This document shows, piece by piece, positions 8,952 through 19,039 of a DNA stretch of 34,205 nucleotides (its first letter is position 1; the number at the start of each line of letters is the position of its first letter). The stretch is from Zancudomyces culisetae (Eukaryota; Kickxellomycota; Harpellomycetes; Harpellales; Legeriomycetaceae). The notes below the pieces were generated by a model. That model made no database searches. It was given only the letters and a program-made list of their open reading frames with translations, and had not been told where the DNA came from. A program made the position numbers and the translations under genes. The stretch is from NCBI GenBank assembly GCA_001969505.1, contig LSSK01001502.1, forward strand, positions 1-34,205. The letters run 5' to 3'.

Positions 8952-10488
8952 TATTAGACGCTGGACATTGTTCCAAATTATAGACTCCACCATCTGTTTC
9001 GAAGACCATGGTATTTTTACTCGTTGTAAAATGAAATGAAGGGCTGGTTTACTAACAAACTATCCTTTAAATGCTTGTCTATGCCTCTTTTTACGAGTAT
9101 TGAGGCTGAAATGAGCAAAAAAAAAACTGACAAGCAGAACGCTTTGTTGTACATAAGCATTAATTATTTAGTTTTATTCACCATTGCACCATTGCACAAA
9201 AAATCAAAATCCAAAATTCTCGGTCTACATGTTTTTTTTTCTCTTTCTGAGGCCTTTTTTTATTAATAGCAAATGTAATTCATATTAGCACGTTACTTTT
9301 ATTGCAAAATATTATTTAGATCTCAAAATAAAACACAGTACATATAGTTGACAAAATGAAGATTGCTAAAAATAAAACAAAAATGTTATGGGAATAGGTG
9401 AGAGTGAAAATGTTAGTAATTTGAATACATTATTGTTATAGAAGTGGTCAAGTAAAAAAAGGGGGTAAATGAATTGTGTAAGTTCCCAGGAAAATAACCC
9501 CTGATACTGACTCTTGAATCTCAGATTGACACCAAGGAAGGTCAGGCCGTTAAATTGAACTCTTGTGACTTGCCTTTAGCTTAGCCTATCATTTTTCGTT
9601 ATGAAAAAACATGAAGTGAAGAAAATTAAAGGCAAGGAAAGGATACACATGTTGTGGGATATGGGATACGAGCCTGAAAACAGTTAGTTACTGCATAACA
9701 CGAATACATATTGTGATGTTCTTGCTAATAACATGTTCCAAAACGAAAAAAGTGAAGAATATCAGAAAAAGTAAACATGCGGTTAAACAGTGTAAACGAG
9801 TAAAAGGTAGAAGGGAAGAGGAAAGAGTACGAAAAATAAGACGAATGAAAAACAAAAGAGAGGCGAAGGACCCATTTAATGAGACTAAAATGTATTTTTC
9901 ACATATATTGTATTGCAAGTCAACGAACCAACTTGTGATTTGGTAAAATTTGCTTCAAAGAGATGAAATACGTAAACTCATACTCCAAAATTAAAACTAT
10001 TGATTATTACATAATAATTAATACCGATTTGCAATATTTTAAGAACAAATGAAAAGAAACAAAAAAAAAATCGAAAAAAAGACTTACAATAACGATAAGG
10101 GCAAATACAAGAAGAAAATCAGAAAGGGGGTGTCCAATAAACCCGTCAGACTGGGAATGGTTTAGCCTAAGCATTATAAACACGTTTATAAAAATAAAAA
10201 AACCAGGAGAAAGACTTGTTATACATCCGTCTATGTATAGATATATGAAATATAGAAAAGACAAAAATAGATAGAAACAAAAATAGAAACAAAAAAGGAG
10301 GCACAAGCATCAAGAACAAAAAAAAACTAATACCGAGAATAAGCGTGGAATTTGGGTTGTTTTATACGCGTATACTTGTCAGCGATTAATCAGAACTAAT
10401 ACAGTACAGAGCCACACAAGGGAGGTTTCTCATAATCATTCGAAAAAATAAACTAAAACAGAAAAAAATATAGATAAGAGTTTGAAAA
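8952..10488. other. Intergenic region, about 1.5 kb
   Basis: Tandem spacer between two plus-strand genes. It is AT-rich with many A-runs and contains short open frames on both strands that look like chance. One 79-base minus-strand stretch (10166-10088) has exon-like borders and encodes a hydrophobic segment, but no partner exon could be joined in frame. No RNA gene is seen. Confidence 0.5.
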
Positions 10489-12486
10489 ATGGCGACTAAT
10501 GGAAAATCTTCAAAGCCAGCAGTCGAATTTGTAAGTATCTTTAATGTATACATCCCATATTGAAAAAGAAGGACTAGTCGAACTTTGATGGCAGTGCTCG
10601 AGATTATTTTCATACCTATATATAGCCTACTAGAATTATAAAAATAGAATTAATATAAAAATATACAATAGCCGAGGGAGATATACAAACCAGAATATCC
10701 TAGGAATCATGATAGATTTATTGGACTGATAAATTTGGGCAATATGTGTTATTGCAACTCAGTTTTGCAATTATTATATTATTGTAGAGCCTTTCGGGAA
10801 AGTGTAAATAACTACCCAGAAAAGAGGAGTTATCCAAAAGAAACACAAGCGTCTATGGAAAAATGGGAGAAGTTTTATGATCATAAACGAGTAGAGGCAG
10901 AGGCAGAACTGAAAAAAATGCGAATCAAAATGGGGTTGACTAAGGAGGAGGATAAGAGGAAAGGTGATACAAAGGGTAGTCTAGGTAATACTTGTAATGA
11001 TACTAACAGTGATGGTGTTAACAGTAGCAGCAACGGCAACAATGGTGCTAATGGTAAGGAAAGTGGCAAATATGGGCAAGCGAATGGTGGAGAAAGGACG
11101 ACAACGGTTGGAGGATCAACACCAATGGCAGGAGCAGCAGGGATGATGTATATGGATGAAAGCAACAGCTCGATAAAGTACAGAATACCGGCAGGGATGT
11201 TTACAGTGCTGAAAGATTTGTTTTGGTATACAAGTACACGAGTAAGCAGAGTCGGAACGTATAACCCAAATCTACTGATAACACAACTGAAGGTATCGAA
11301 TGCGCTATTTAGAAACAACGACCATCAAGATGCACACGAGATGTTCAATTATTTGATAAATGAAATTGCAGAGATAGTTGATCGGGTAGATACAGAACGT
11401 GCAGAAAGGGAGTATGGGAAGGGAAAAGGGGGAGCGAGAAATGATTTATTTGATAGTAAAGGGATGTTGATATCAGGAAAGACATGGGTACACACATTGT
11501 TTGAGGGTCTTTTGACAAATGAGACCAAGTGTTTGACCTGCGAGGCGGTATCAAGTCGTGATGAAAAGTTTTTTGATCTATCACTGGATGTGGTGAACAA
11601 CTCATCAGTGACAAGTCTGTTACGGGACTACGCAAAGGGAGAAATCATGAAGCAAGCCAACAAGTTTTACTGCGAAAAGTGTGGTGCGTTACAAGAGGCT
11701 GAACGAAGGGTGAGACTCAAGAGACTTCCTAATATACTGGCATTACATTTGAAAAGATTCAAATACGTTGAGTCACAATATCAATATGTAAAATTGAGCT
11801 ATCGGGTAAATTATCCAAAGTTTTTGCGGGTTCCAGAAATGACAGAGGAGGCAAATGATGTCAAGTATCGACTGGTGGGTGCAATTATTCATTTAGGAGG
11901 TGGGCTAAACCAAGGTCACTACATAGTGATAATAAATAGTGATGGCAAGTGGGTATTGTTTGATGATGATTATGTGGATTTGATTGATGAATCTGAACTG
12001 GAACTTTATAATGGAGATTCATTAACGTTTGGTGGAGTTTATGTTTTGTTATATGAAAGAGAAGATTTGGATTCCGCTCAGCTTGATTTACCATTTAATT
12101 CCGAGTTTAACGCGTTTAAAGCAAGAAAGCAAAAGGATGCTCAAAAAAAGGAGAAAGAAAGTAACAAGGTTAATGGTGATGCTGGGAATCTCAATAATGA
12201 CAGCAATACCAGTGCCAATGGTAGTAGTGATGGTAGTAGTGATGGTAGTAGTGATGGTAGTAGTGGTAGTAGTCGTGGTGGTGATATAAACAGTAGCAAT
12301 GGTGATAAACTAGCTAGTAGCCAAGAATGCAATGCACCGGACCAATCTGATCTTTTGGCATCACTTCAGCCACAACCTGAAATAAATAGACAGAAAATAT
12401 ACTTGCGAAATAAACCATCAATAACTAATGTTACATTTTCAACAACAGCTTCTGGAACAACACAAACACCAAAATCGTCTACATAG
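10489..12486 (+). CDS. Ubiquitin-specific protease of the USP12/46, Ubp9/Ubp13 type
   Basis: Exons 10489-10530 and 10672-12486 encode 618 residues. Joining them gives VEFPREIYKPEYPRNHDRFI followed by GLINLGNMCYCNSVLQ, the USP12/46 start. Catalytic residues are visible: Cys40 in GNMCYCN, His430 in QGHY and Asp in LFDDDY (445-447). Zinc-binding CxxC pairs lie at 301/304 (CLTC) and 348/351 (CEKC), with QDAHE at 233-237 and the block LPNILALHLKRFKY. This family removes ubiquitin; in fungi and animals it usually needs WD-repeat partners. Oddities: Met replaces the usual Thr just before the catalytic Cys. An insert of about 115 residues (roughly 65-185, Asn/Gly/Ser-rich) separates the Cys box from the rest. 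A Ser/Gly/Asp-rich tail of about 130 residues follows the domain. Confidence 0.93.
10531..10671 (+). other. Intron of the Ubp9/13-like gene
   Basis: GTAAGT donor after the 14th codon and ATAG acceptor 141 bases later. Removing it joins phase-0 codons and restores the family's pre-catalytic segment. The intron contains in-frame stops, so the gene needs splicing. Confidence 0.85.
12220..12272 (+). repeat. 12-base tandem repeat coding for SSDG units
   Basis: The unit GGTAGTAGTGAT is repeated three times, with a degenerate continuation, inside the USP tail. The repeat keeps frame (12 bases, four codons), so length changes would be tolerated. Confidence 0.8.
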
Positions 12487-13036
12487 TATACAGCTGATGG
12501 GGTTTCTAAATGCGCTAGGTTTTAAAATTCTTTGGTAAAACCCAACTAGATAAACTAAACAAATAAATAAGTAATAAAAGAGAGAAGTTATTAGCAGGAA
12601 GAGAAGGGTGAAGGAGGGTGAGAAATAGACGAGAAAAAAGAAACACAGATATACCAATACAAACACTAAAATTGGGATTTAGATATTAGGATTCGATTAT
12701 TTAATATATTTTTATGATTTAGTTCTTTATATATTTGCTATGAGAGTAAAGAAAAGGAGAATAAAAAGAAAAATTAGTATAAACAAAATATAAACGTATA
12801 ATGGTATTGGATAAACCAAACTGAATTTATTTACATGTGTTTTAATTTGATTTTGGGGGGGGGGAGGGTCATTATTAAAAATCAAACTGAAATAATTATG
12901 CTGATTTTCAAAGTAATATAAAGGTGAAAAAAACAACACACAACACAAGCTAGCCGCAGTTGTAAATGCGGAGATTGTGATACTGTATTGTATTTGTAGA
13001 ATTGCAAAAATAAAAATACAGAAATAAAGTGGCAAG
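12487..13036. other. Spacer between the USP gene and RAD3
   Basis: About 550 bases, AT-rich, with a run of ten G (12855-12864) followed by AGGG about 170 bases before the RAD3 start. It should hold the USP terminator and the RAD3 promoter. Small open frames on the minus strand look like chance. Confidence 0.5.
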
Positions 13037-15674
13037 ATGAAGTAAGAAACTGAAAGATTTAAATATGTTATCCTCAACCTAGATTTGTACAAGAAGGGAA
13101 AATGTAAAAGTAATGAAAAATGGAAAAATGGAAAAAATAGGTTTAAAATCGAAGATTTGCAAGTGATATTTCCGTACGATTATGTATACCCTGAACAGTA
13201 TGCATATATGACAGATCTCAAACGAGCATTGGATGCAAAGGTAAATATAATGTGTTTTATACTATTTATAATTTGTAGTATAAAGTGGGGACACAAGTTA
13301 ACAGGAATAAAAAAGAAAATGTGTATTTTGAATTGAATAGGGGCATTGCTTGTTGGAGATGCCTTCAGGAACGGGTAAAACGGTGTGTTTGTTATCCTTG
13401 ATAGTTGCGTACCAGCTAAAATATCGGGATAAGCGAAAGTTGGTGTATTGTTCACGTACAGTTCCAGAGATTGACAAGGCATTGGCGGAATTAAAACGGC
13501 TTATAGAATATAGAAAAAATAACCGAGATAGCGATATGAGTAAGGAGGCAATGGAGGAGGAAGATATGTTTGTTGGAATAGGTTTGACTGCTAGAAAGAA
13601 TTTGTGTTTAAATCCAGAGGTAAGTGAAGAATAGGTTGGCTAGTTGGAGGGGTGAGTGGGGGATGATGTGTGTTTGGTTAGTTTAAGGCACAGAAACTAA
13701 CAATGTAAAAAAAAAATGAATAAATGAATGAATACTTGAATGAATAAATGGTATATACACATGTATTAGGTTAATAAAGAGAGAAAGGGGAGAATAGTGG
13801 ATGCGAAATGTAGAGGGTTGACATCGCCATGGATACGAAGCAAAGCAGAGAAGCAAGGAGACCCGGTGGAGCTATGTGAATTTTATGAGACTCTGGAATC
13901 AGGAAAGGAAGGGGAAGGGATAACGATAAAGCCAGGAGTGTATACAATGGAGGATCTTAAGGATTATGGAATGAACAAGAAATACTGTCCATATTATTTA
14001 GCGCGAAAAGTGATACCAGTGGCGGATGTGGTGATATTCAGTTACCATTATATTTTGGATCCTAAAATCAATGAAATAGTATCAAAAGAGTTTGGCAAAA
14101 ACAGTATAGTGGTATTTGACGAGGCGCATAATATAGACAATACATGTATTGAAGCGTTGAGCATGGACTTGAATGTAAGCAAGCTGGAGAGTAGCAGCAA
14201 GAGTGTTGAGCAATTGGTGGAGAAGATCAACGAGATTAAAAAGACAGATTCAGAGCGGTTGGTGGATGAGTATAACAAGCTAGTGGAAGGGCTCAGAGAG
14301 ACGCGGGAGGCAAGGGCGGAGGAGAAGGTGATTGAGAATCCGGTATTTCCGGACGATTTGTTGCGAGAAGCGGTTCCGGGAAATATTAGAAAGGCTGAGC
14401 ATTTTGTAATGTTTTTGCGGCGATTTGTAGAGTATTTGAAGGCGAGGATGAGAGTGATGCATGTAGTTGCAGAGTCGACAGGGTCGTTTTTGAAGCATTT
14501 GAAGGATGTAACATATATAGAGCGAAAACCACTTCGGTTTTGTTCGGAAAGATTGGAGTCGCTAGTACGGACACTAGAGATTACAGACTTGGATGATTAT
14601 TGGGGATTACAGCAAGTGGCAGCATTTGGTACGTTATGTGCAACGTACGAAGAGGGATTTACAGTATTACTGGAACCGTATGAGTCAGACACAGCGACTG
14701 TACCCAACCCAATGTTGCGGCTAGTGTGTTTGGATGCAGCTATTTGTATGCAGCCTGTGACTCGACGATTTTCAACTGTTGTCATCACGTCAGGGACGTT
14801 GTCGCCGTTAGATATGTATCCACGGATGTTGAAAATTAGACCATCGATTATGCAGTCGTATGCACTGACTCTGTCTCGTACATGTTTTCTACCCATGATA
14901 GTAACACGAGGCAGCGATCAGGTGGCTATTAGTAGTAAGTTTGAGGTGCGTCACGACCCGGCGGTTGTTCGAAACTTTGGGAATTTGTTGATTGAGATGT
15001 GTAAAACAGTTCCAGATGGATTGGTTGCGTTTTTCCCTTCATACTTGTATATGGAGTCGATCGTAGCAATGTGGAATGAAATGGGAATTCTAAAGACGGT
15101 TTGGAAATACAAACTGATCTTTGTAGAGACCCCGGATGCTGCCGAGACGTCTCTTGCTTTGGAAAACTATCGCCGGGCTTCTGAAAATGGTCGAGGTGCA
15201 GTTTTATTTTCTGTTGCTCGAGGAAAAGTGTCAGAAGGTGTGGATTTTGATCATAACTATGGGCGAGCTGTTGTGATGTTTGGTATTCCTTACCAATATA
15301 CCGAATCAAGAGTGTTGAAGGCTCGACTGGAGTTTTTGAGAGAGCAATATTCAATAAGAGAAAATGATTTTTTGGCATTTGATGCACTACGACATGCCTC
15401 ACAATGTGTTGGACGAGCGCTTCGAGGAAAGAGTGATTATGGGTTGATGGTATTTGCTGATAAGAGATATTCGCGGTCTGACAAGAAATCCAAGTTACCA
15501 AAGTGGATTAGTTCTCATATTTCGGATGCCTATTCAAACTTGTCTACGGACATGGCAGTGTCATCTGCCAAACAGTTTCTAAAATTAATGGCACAACCAT
15601 ATGATCAGAAATCCATGCTTGGAATTAGTTTGTGGTCTGAAGCCGATATTGAACAGCGAATGGGGACAAACTAA
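13037..15674 (+). CDS. RAD3: TFIIH 5'-3' DNA helicase Rad3/XPD
   Basis: Exons 13037-13041, 13141-13240, 13341-13619 and 13770-15674 give 762 residues, close to yeast Rad3 (778) and human XPD (760). The start reads MKFKIEDLQVIFPYDYVYPE. Walker A is EMPSGTGKT, with Lys48 at the same position as in yeast Rad3. Four cysteines expected to hold the 4Fe-4S cluster lie at about 124, 142, 164 and 201. The DEAH box is at 245-248 in VVFDEAHNIDN. Helicase domain 2 shows TSGTLSPLDMYPRML, SVARGKVSEGVDFDH and QCVGRALRGKSDYG. Rad3 unwinds DNA in nucleotide excision repair and is a structural part of TFIIH in transcription. The acidic C-terminal tail of S. cerevisiae Rad3 is missing; the protein ends soon after ADIEQRMG. 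Introns are 99, 100 and 150 bases, all GT-AG. Confidence 0.97.
13042..13140 (+). other. RAD3: Intron 1 of RAD3, after a 5-base coding exon
   Basis: The first coding exon is just ATGAA, followed by a GTAAGA donor. The acceptor AATAG precedes G TTT AAA ATC. Splicing gives ATG AAG TTT, i.e. Met-Lys-Phe, the invariant Rad3/XPD start. Without splicing the ATG runs into TAA in codon 3. Confidence 0.85.
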
Positions 15675-16894
15675 TTAAGCTTTTATTTAAATGGAATCTT
15701 TACTTTTCCCAAATTCTAACAATATAATATAAAGGTGTGTTTTTTGGGTAATTTTTAAGCCGGGTTTGGAATAAAACTGAGAAAACGGGTACTTCCAGCA
15801 ATGATCAACTTTAAAAGTCAGAATATAATGCTACCAAGATCTAAAATAGTATAAAAATAAAACCATAAAGGTAAAAAAAAAATGGTGGAAAGGTGAGTGA
15901 TGGGAGAACAGGGGGACACATGTGAACGTGTAGATCTATAATAGTGACTTGACTCTTCTCGCTCCCTCACCTAAAAATTCACATTTATTTTTGTTTTATT
16001 ATGTTTTCGTGGATTTTTTGAGGTTAATAACGGAAATTGTTTTTTTCCAGAGAAAAAATGATTTTACACAACAAAGTACAAATAAAGCATTTAATTTTAA
16101 TAAAGAAAAATTTCAATCGATTTTTAAAACACTAATATTTAAAGCTATACAAATCACTGGTAATGAAAATATAAAAAGGAACTAGTAAATAAACGGAGAA
16201 TTGTAAAATAAAAAAGCTTGTTGGTGAGAAATAGCAAAATTGGGAAAAAGAAATGGGTTTACAGGGGAAAAGGAGGGGGAGGTATGGAACTATTCAAGTG
16301 AAATTTTGTAATTCTAATCGCATTAGTTTTTTTAAATCATCGAACATAAATAATGCGATAAATTAGCAACACCAAATGAAACAAATTAAACTACAAGGTT
16401 ATTAACGTGATAAAAAAAATTCAACGCATTTGAATCATTTAAATGCTGGGATATTATTTTTCTCGTTATTTACTTGTCACTAATTTATTTTTTAAACATT
16501 TTATCTATTTTAACGTAGTGGCAGTTGATTAATTAATGGTGGATTCTATAACAAATAATAATTTAATTCTAAATAATAACATGCAAAAAAAAACTGTAAA
16601 CTAAAAAATAAATGCCGCACAAAAACAAAACAACGATAATAACAAAACCATATTGTAAATAAAAATGTACATGGATTATAAACATGTACCCTTCTTCATT
16701 TTGATGTAAGATTTGTATTACGAAATAAATAATTTATTTTTAGAGCATTCCAGTAAAAAAAAAACCAAAGTTAAAATTATATGCTTTTTATATTGCTCAT
16801 ACTATTACTCTTGATATTGGTATTGGCATTGCTATTGGTACAAGGTATTACTATATAAATACGAAATTAGAACACAACACATGATAGTATAAAA
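15675..16894. other. Intergenic region, about 1.2 kb
   Basis: Very AT-rich tandem spacer between RAD3 and BUB2, with many A- and T-runs and no credible open frame. The last 90 bases contain clustered CCAAT-type elements and a TATA-like box close to the BUB2 start. Confidence 0.55.
16816..16860 (+). promoter_or_regulatory. Clustered inverted CCAAT boxes and TATA-like box before BUB2
   Basis: ATTGG (CCAAT on the other strand) occurs at 16816-16820, 16822-16826 and 16834-16838, and TATATAAAT lies at 16852-16860. The ATG is at 16895. CCAAT boxes are bound by the HAP/NF-Y complex in fungi. The TATA-like box is only 35 bases from the ATG, so it may instead mark the initiation region. Confidence 0.4.
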
Positions 16895-19039
16895 ATGGGA
16901 AAAAGACGGGAACTCTCGCGCAATTATACACCCATCTCGAGGGAATTATCCTCTGCTTTAGTCGAGATGAATTTCGAGATTGAAAAAAGTATACAAACCC
17001 AATCCGACAACCAAAACGAAAGTAAAAGCAAAAGCAAAAGCAAAAGCAAAGACATGAACAAAAGCGAAAATATTAATGCAGAGAAGAAACGGGAAGAATC
17101 TACACAACAACAACAACAGCAACAGCAACAACAACAATGTAAACAACAACAACAGCAGCAGCAGCAGTCACCTCGAGAACAGTCAGGGTGGTTTAAAAAT
17201 AGGCGGAGTGGAAGGAATAGATTAGGTTTAGTTGGAAGTCTGCAAAATTTGCATGAACGGGCAAATTTCCACTATTTTACACGCAGCTCTAAGGGCATCA
17301 ACACCAACAACAATATAAACACCAATACGAATACAAACACAAGCATTGACACGACTAAACTTAATATTACTAGAACTGATAACGAAAAAAAACTTAAAAA
17401 TATCAATAGTAACATCAATCTTGGTATTGGTGGTGGTGGTAAGAGCAAAGGTAATGAGCGAACCCTTGGGAAAATGAAGAGTCTTTCGGCGATTTCTACC
17501 CGCGAACTGAGCTTAGATTCTAAAACAAAAAGGAATGGATTGAAAAGATATCGTGAAAGCAGCAACCAAACATCAAACAATGAGGAGCTAGAAAGACATA
17601 AATTACGAGCGCTAACCAGGCGTGTACACGAAAATTGGGATGAAGTAGATAAATCATTAGAAGAATTGCGAACGTTGATTGTAACGAATGGGGGATTGCC
17701 GATAGAAATTGCCAAAAACGCCAGTAGCTCAACTAAGGGAACAGATATTAAAAGCAAGAATGATAGTAATGAAAGCTGTGTTGAGATGGAAAAGTTTTCC
17801 AACGATAAATTTGGTATTGGAGATAGCAAATATGGTGATAAGGAAGGAGATGAAATAAGTAAAATCAACAGGGAGTACAATGAGCAGCGGGGGAAACTGT
17901 GGCTACTGCTTTTGCGAATACAAAAGATCCCAGTAGAAGAGTACCTTAGAGAACTCAATAAATGCCCATCGCCCAGCCACAGCAAAATCAAGGACGATGT
18001 ATTTCGAACGTTGGCGACAGACGAGGTGTTTAAAGCAGCGGTTTCGGACAACAAGATGATTCGGATTTTGAATGCAACGGTGGTTAGGCGGATAGGGTCG
18101 ATAGCACGATACGTACAGGGAATGAATGTATTACTAGCACCATTTGCGTATGTAATGAACGAACCGGCTGCATATTTTTGTTTTGTGCGGTTTCTAGAGC
18201 AGCGCTGTCCATTGTATGCGACTCCCAACTTGCCGGGTGTTCATGCAGGCGCTGTGCTGGTTGACGAGGTATTATCTTTGGTTGATCCACCACTGTATGC
18301 TCATTTATCATCTCATGGCATTACGGGGCGCATCTATGCGTTCCCAGCAGTGATGACGATATCCGCCTGTATTCCACCCCTAAACCAAGTGCTAAAACTA
18401 TGGGATTATTTTTTGGCCTGTGGTGTTCACTTGAATATTCTTTGTATAGTTGCATTGGTTATTTCCATCCGCGATTTGCTGCTGACTACTACCAATCCAA
18501 GTTCTGTATTGCGACATTGGCCACCTCTTAATGCTTCTTCTCTGATAAGAAAGTCTCGCTTTCTCTTGTCTCAACTGCCCCACCACATTCTTTTTCTCCT
18601 GGAAAACCATTTATGTGATTTTGATTTGGCCTGCAAGATTTCAGCCCACGATCCTTCATTAAATCTCAACATACTTGCTGCAAACACTTCTGCCGACAAC
18701 AATCTACTGTGCAACTATCCAATCTCTTCCACAACTCCTCGTCTCACATCATATACTGCCTCTTCCAATTCCAATCTTGCTTCCAGCGTTTCTTCCACTT
18801 TTGTCGCTGCAAAACGACGTAAAATGCCTACTAATTTGGGTCTTTCCCTCACTGATTCTACCTCTCCATTTCCAACCCAATTTACTCACTTGCAAAACAA
18901 CCATCAGCAGCTACACAGTAATCTCGATTCTATTACCAATCCTAGCAGTCTTGCTAATAAAAACAATGATACTGGCCCCAATACTCGACAGCGTAATAGA
19001 ATCCGTTTGGATTTGCAAAATTGGATTTCTAATCGTTAA
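16895..19039 (+). CDS. BUB2: Bub2-type TBC-domain GTPase-activating protein with long extensions
   Basis: A 714-residue protein, far longer than S. cerevisiae Bub2 (306). The TBC core runs from about 258 to 580: LRTLIVTNGGLP, QRGKLWLLLL, then SPSHSKIKDDVFRTLATD with the arginine finger (I365-x2-D368-x2-R371). The glutamine finger follows in ARYVQGMNVLLAPF (Gln408), then a conserved KLWDYFLACGVHLNIL block. These match Bub2/Cdc16, the GAP for Tem1/Spg1 at the spindle pole that holds back mitotic exit or septation. Odd parts: about 255 extra N-terminal residues with KS repeats (44-51), polyglutamine (71-91, one Cys-Lys break) and Asn/Thr repeats (135-150). An insert of about 55 residues (272-328) sits between the first two core blocks, and a Ser/Asn-rich tail of about 130 residues ends the protein. 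No intron is needed. The first ATG is used; later in-frame Met codons could serve. Confidence 0.9.
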   Translation: MGKRRELSRNYTPISRELSSALVEMNFEIEKSIQTQSDNQNESKSKSKSKSKDMNKSENINAEKKREESTQQQQQQQQQQQCKQQQQQQQQSPREQSGWFKNRRSGRNRLGLVGSLQNLHERANFHYFTRSSKGINTNNNINTNTNTNTSIDTTKLNITRTDNEKKLKNINSNINLGIGGGGKSKGNERTLGKMKSLSAISTRELSLDSKTKRNGLKRYRESSNQTSNNEELERHKLRALTRRVHENWDEVDKSLEELRTLIVTNGGLPIEIAKNASSSTKGTDIKSKNDSNESCVEMEKFSNDKFGIGDSKYGDKEGDEISKINREYNEQRGKLWLLLLRIQKIPVEEYLRELNKCPSPSHSKIKDDVFRTLATDEVFKAAVSDNKMIRILNATVVRRIGSIARYVQGMNVLLAPFAYVMNEPAAYFCFVRFLEQRCPLYATPNLPGVHAGAVLVDEVLSLVDPPLYAHLSSHGITGRIYAFPAVMTISACIPPLNQVLKLWDYFLACGVHLNILCIVALVISIRDLLLTTTNPSSVLRHWPPLNASSLIRKSRFLLSQLPHHILFLLENHLCDFDLACKISAHDPSLNLNILAANTSADNNLLCNYPISSTTPRLTSYTASSNSNLASSVSSTFVAAKRRKMPTNLGLSLTDSTSPFPTQFTHLQNNHQQLHSNLDSITNPSSLANKNNDTGPNTRQRNRIRLDLQNWISNR
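17022..17167 (+). repeat. Coding microsatellites: AAAAGC (Lys-Ser) and CAA/CAG (polyGln)
   Basis: An AGC-AAA hexamer repeat encodes alternating Lys and Ser at about 17022-17050. A mixed CAA/CAG tract of 11 plus 8 Gln codons, broken by TGT AAA, lies at about 17105-17167. All sit in the Bub2 N-terminal extension and keep the frame. Confidence 0.85.

Noticed and set aside
9713-9946. Lys/Arg-rich 77-codon plus-strand frame
   Set aside because: Composition follows the A-rich DNA, it starts without a suitable context, and no family or conserved pattern is seen.
14929-15501. 190-codon minus-strand frame
   Set aside because: Antisense to the conserved helicase domain 2 of RAD3. No independent motif.
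17272-18228. Long open frame (318 codons) on the minus strand
   Set aside because: It lies antisense inside the BUB2 coding region, which has the conserved TBC motifs. The antisense product is Leu/Ser-rich with no family pattern.
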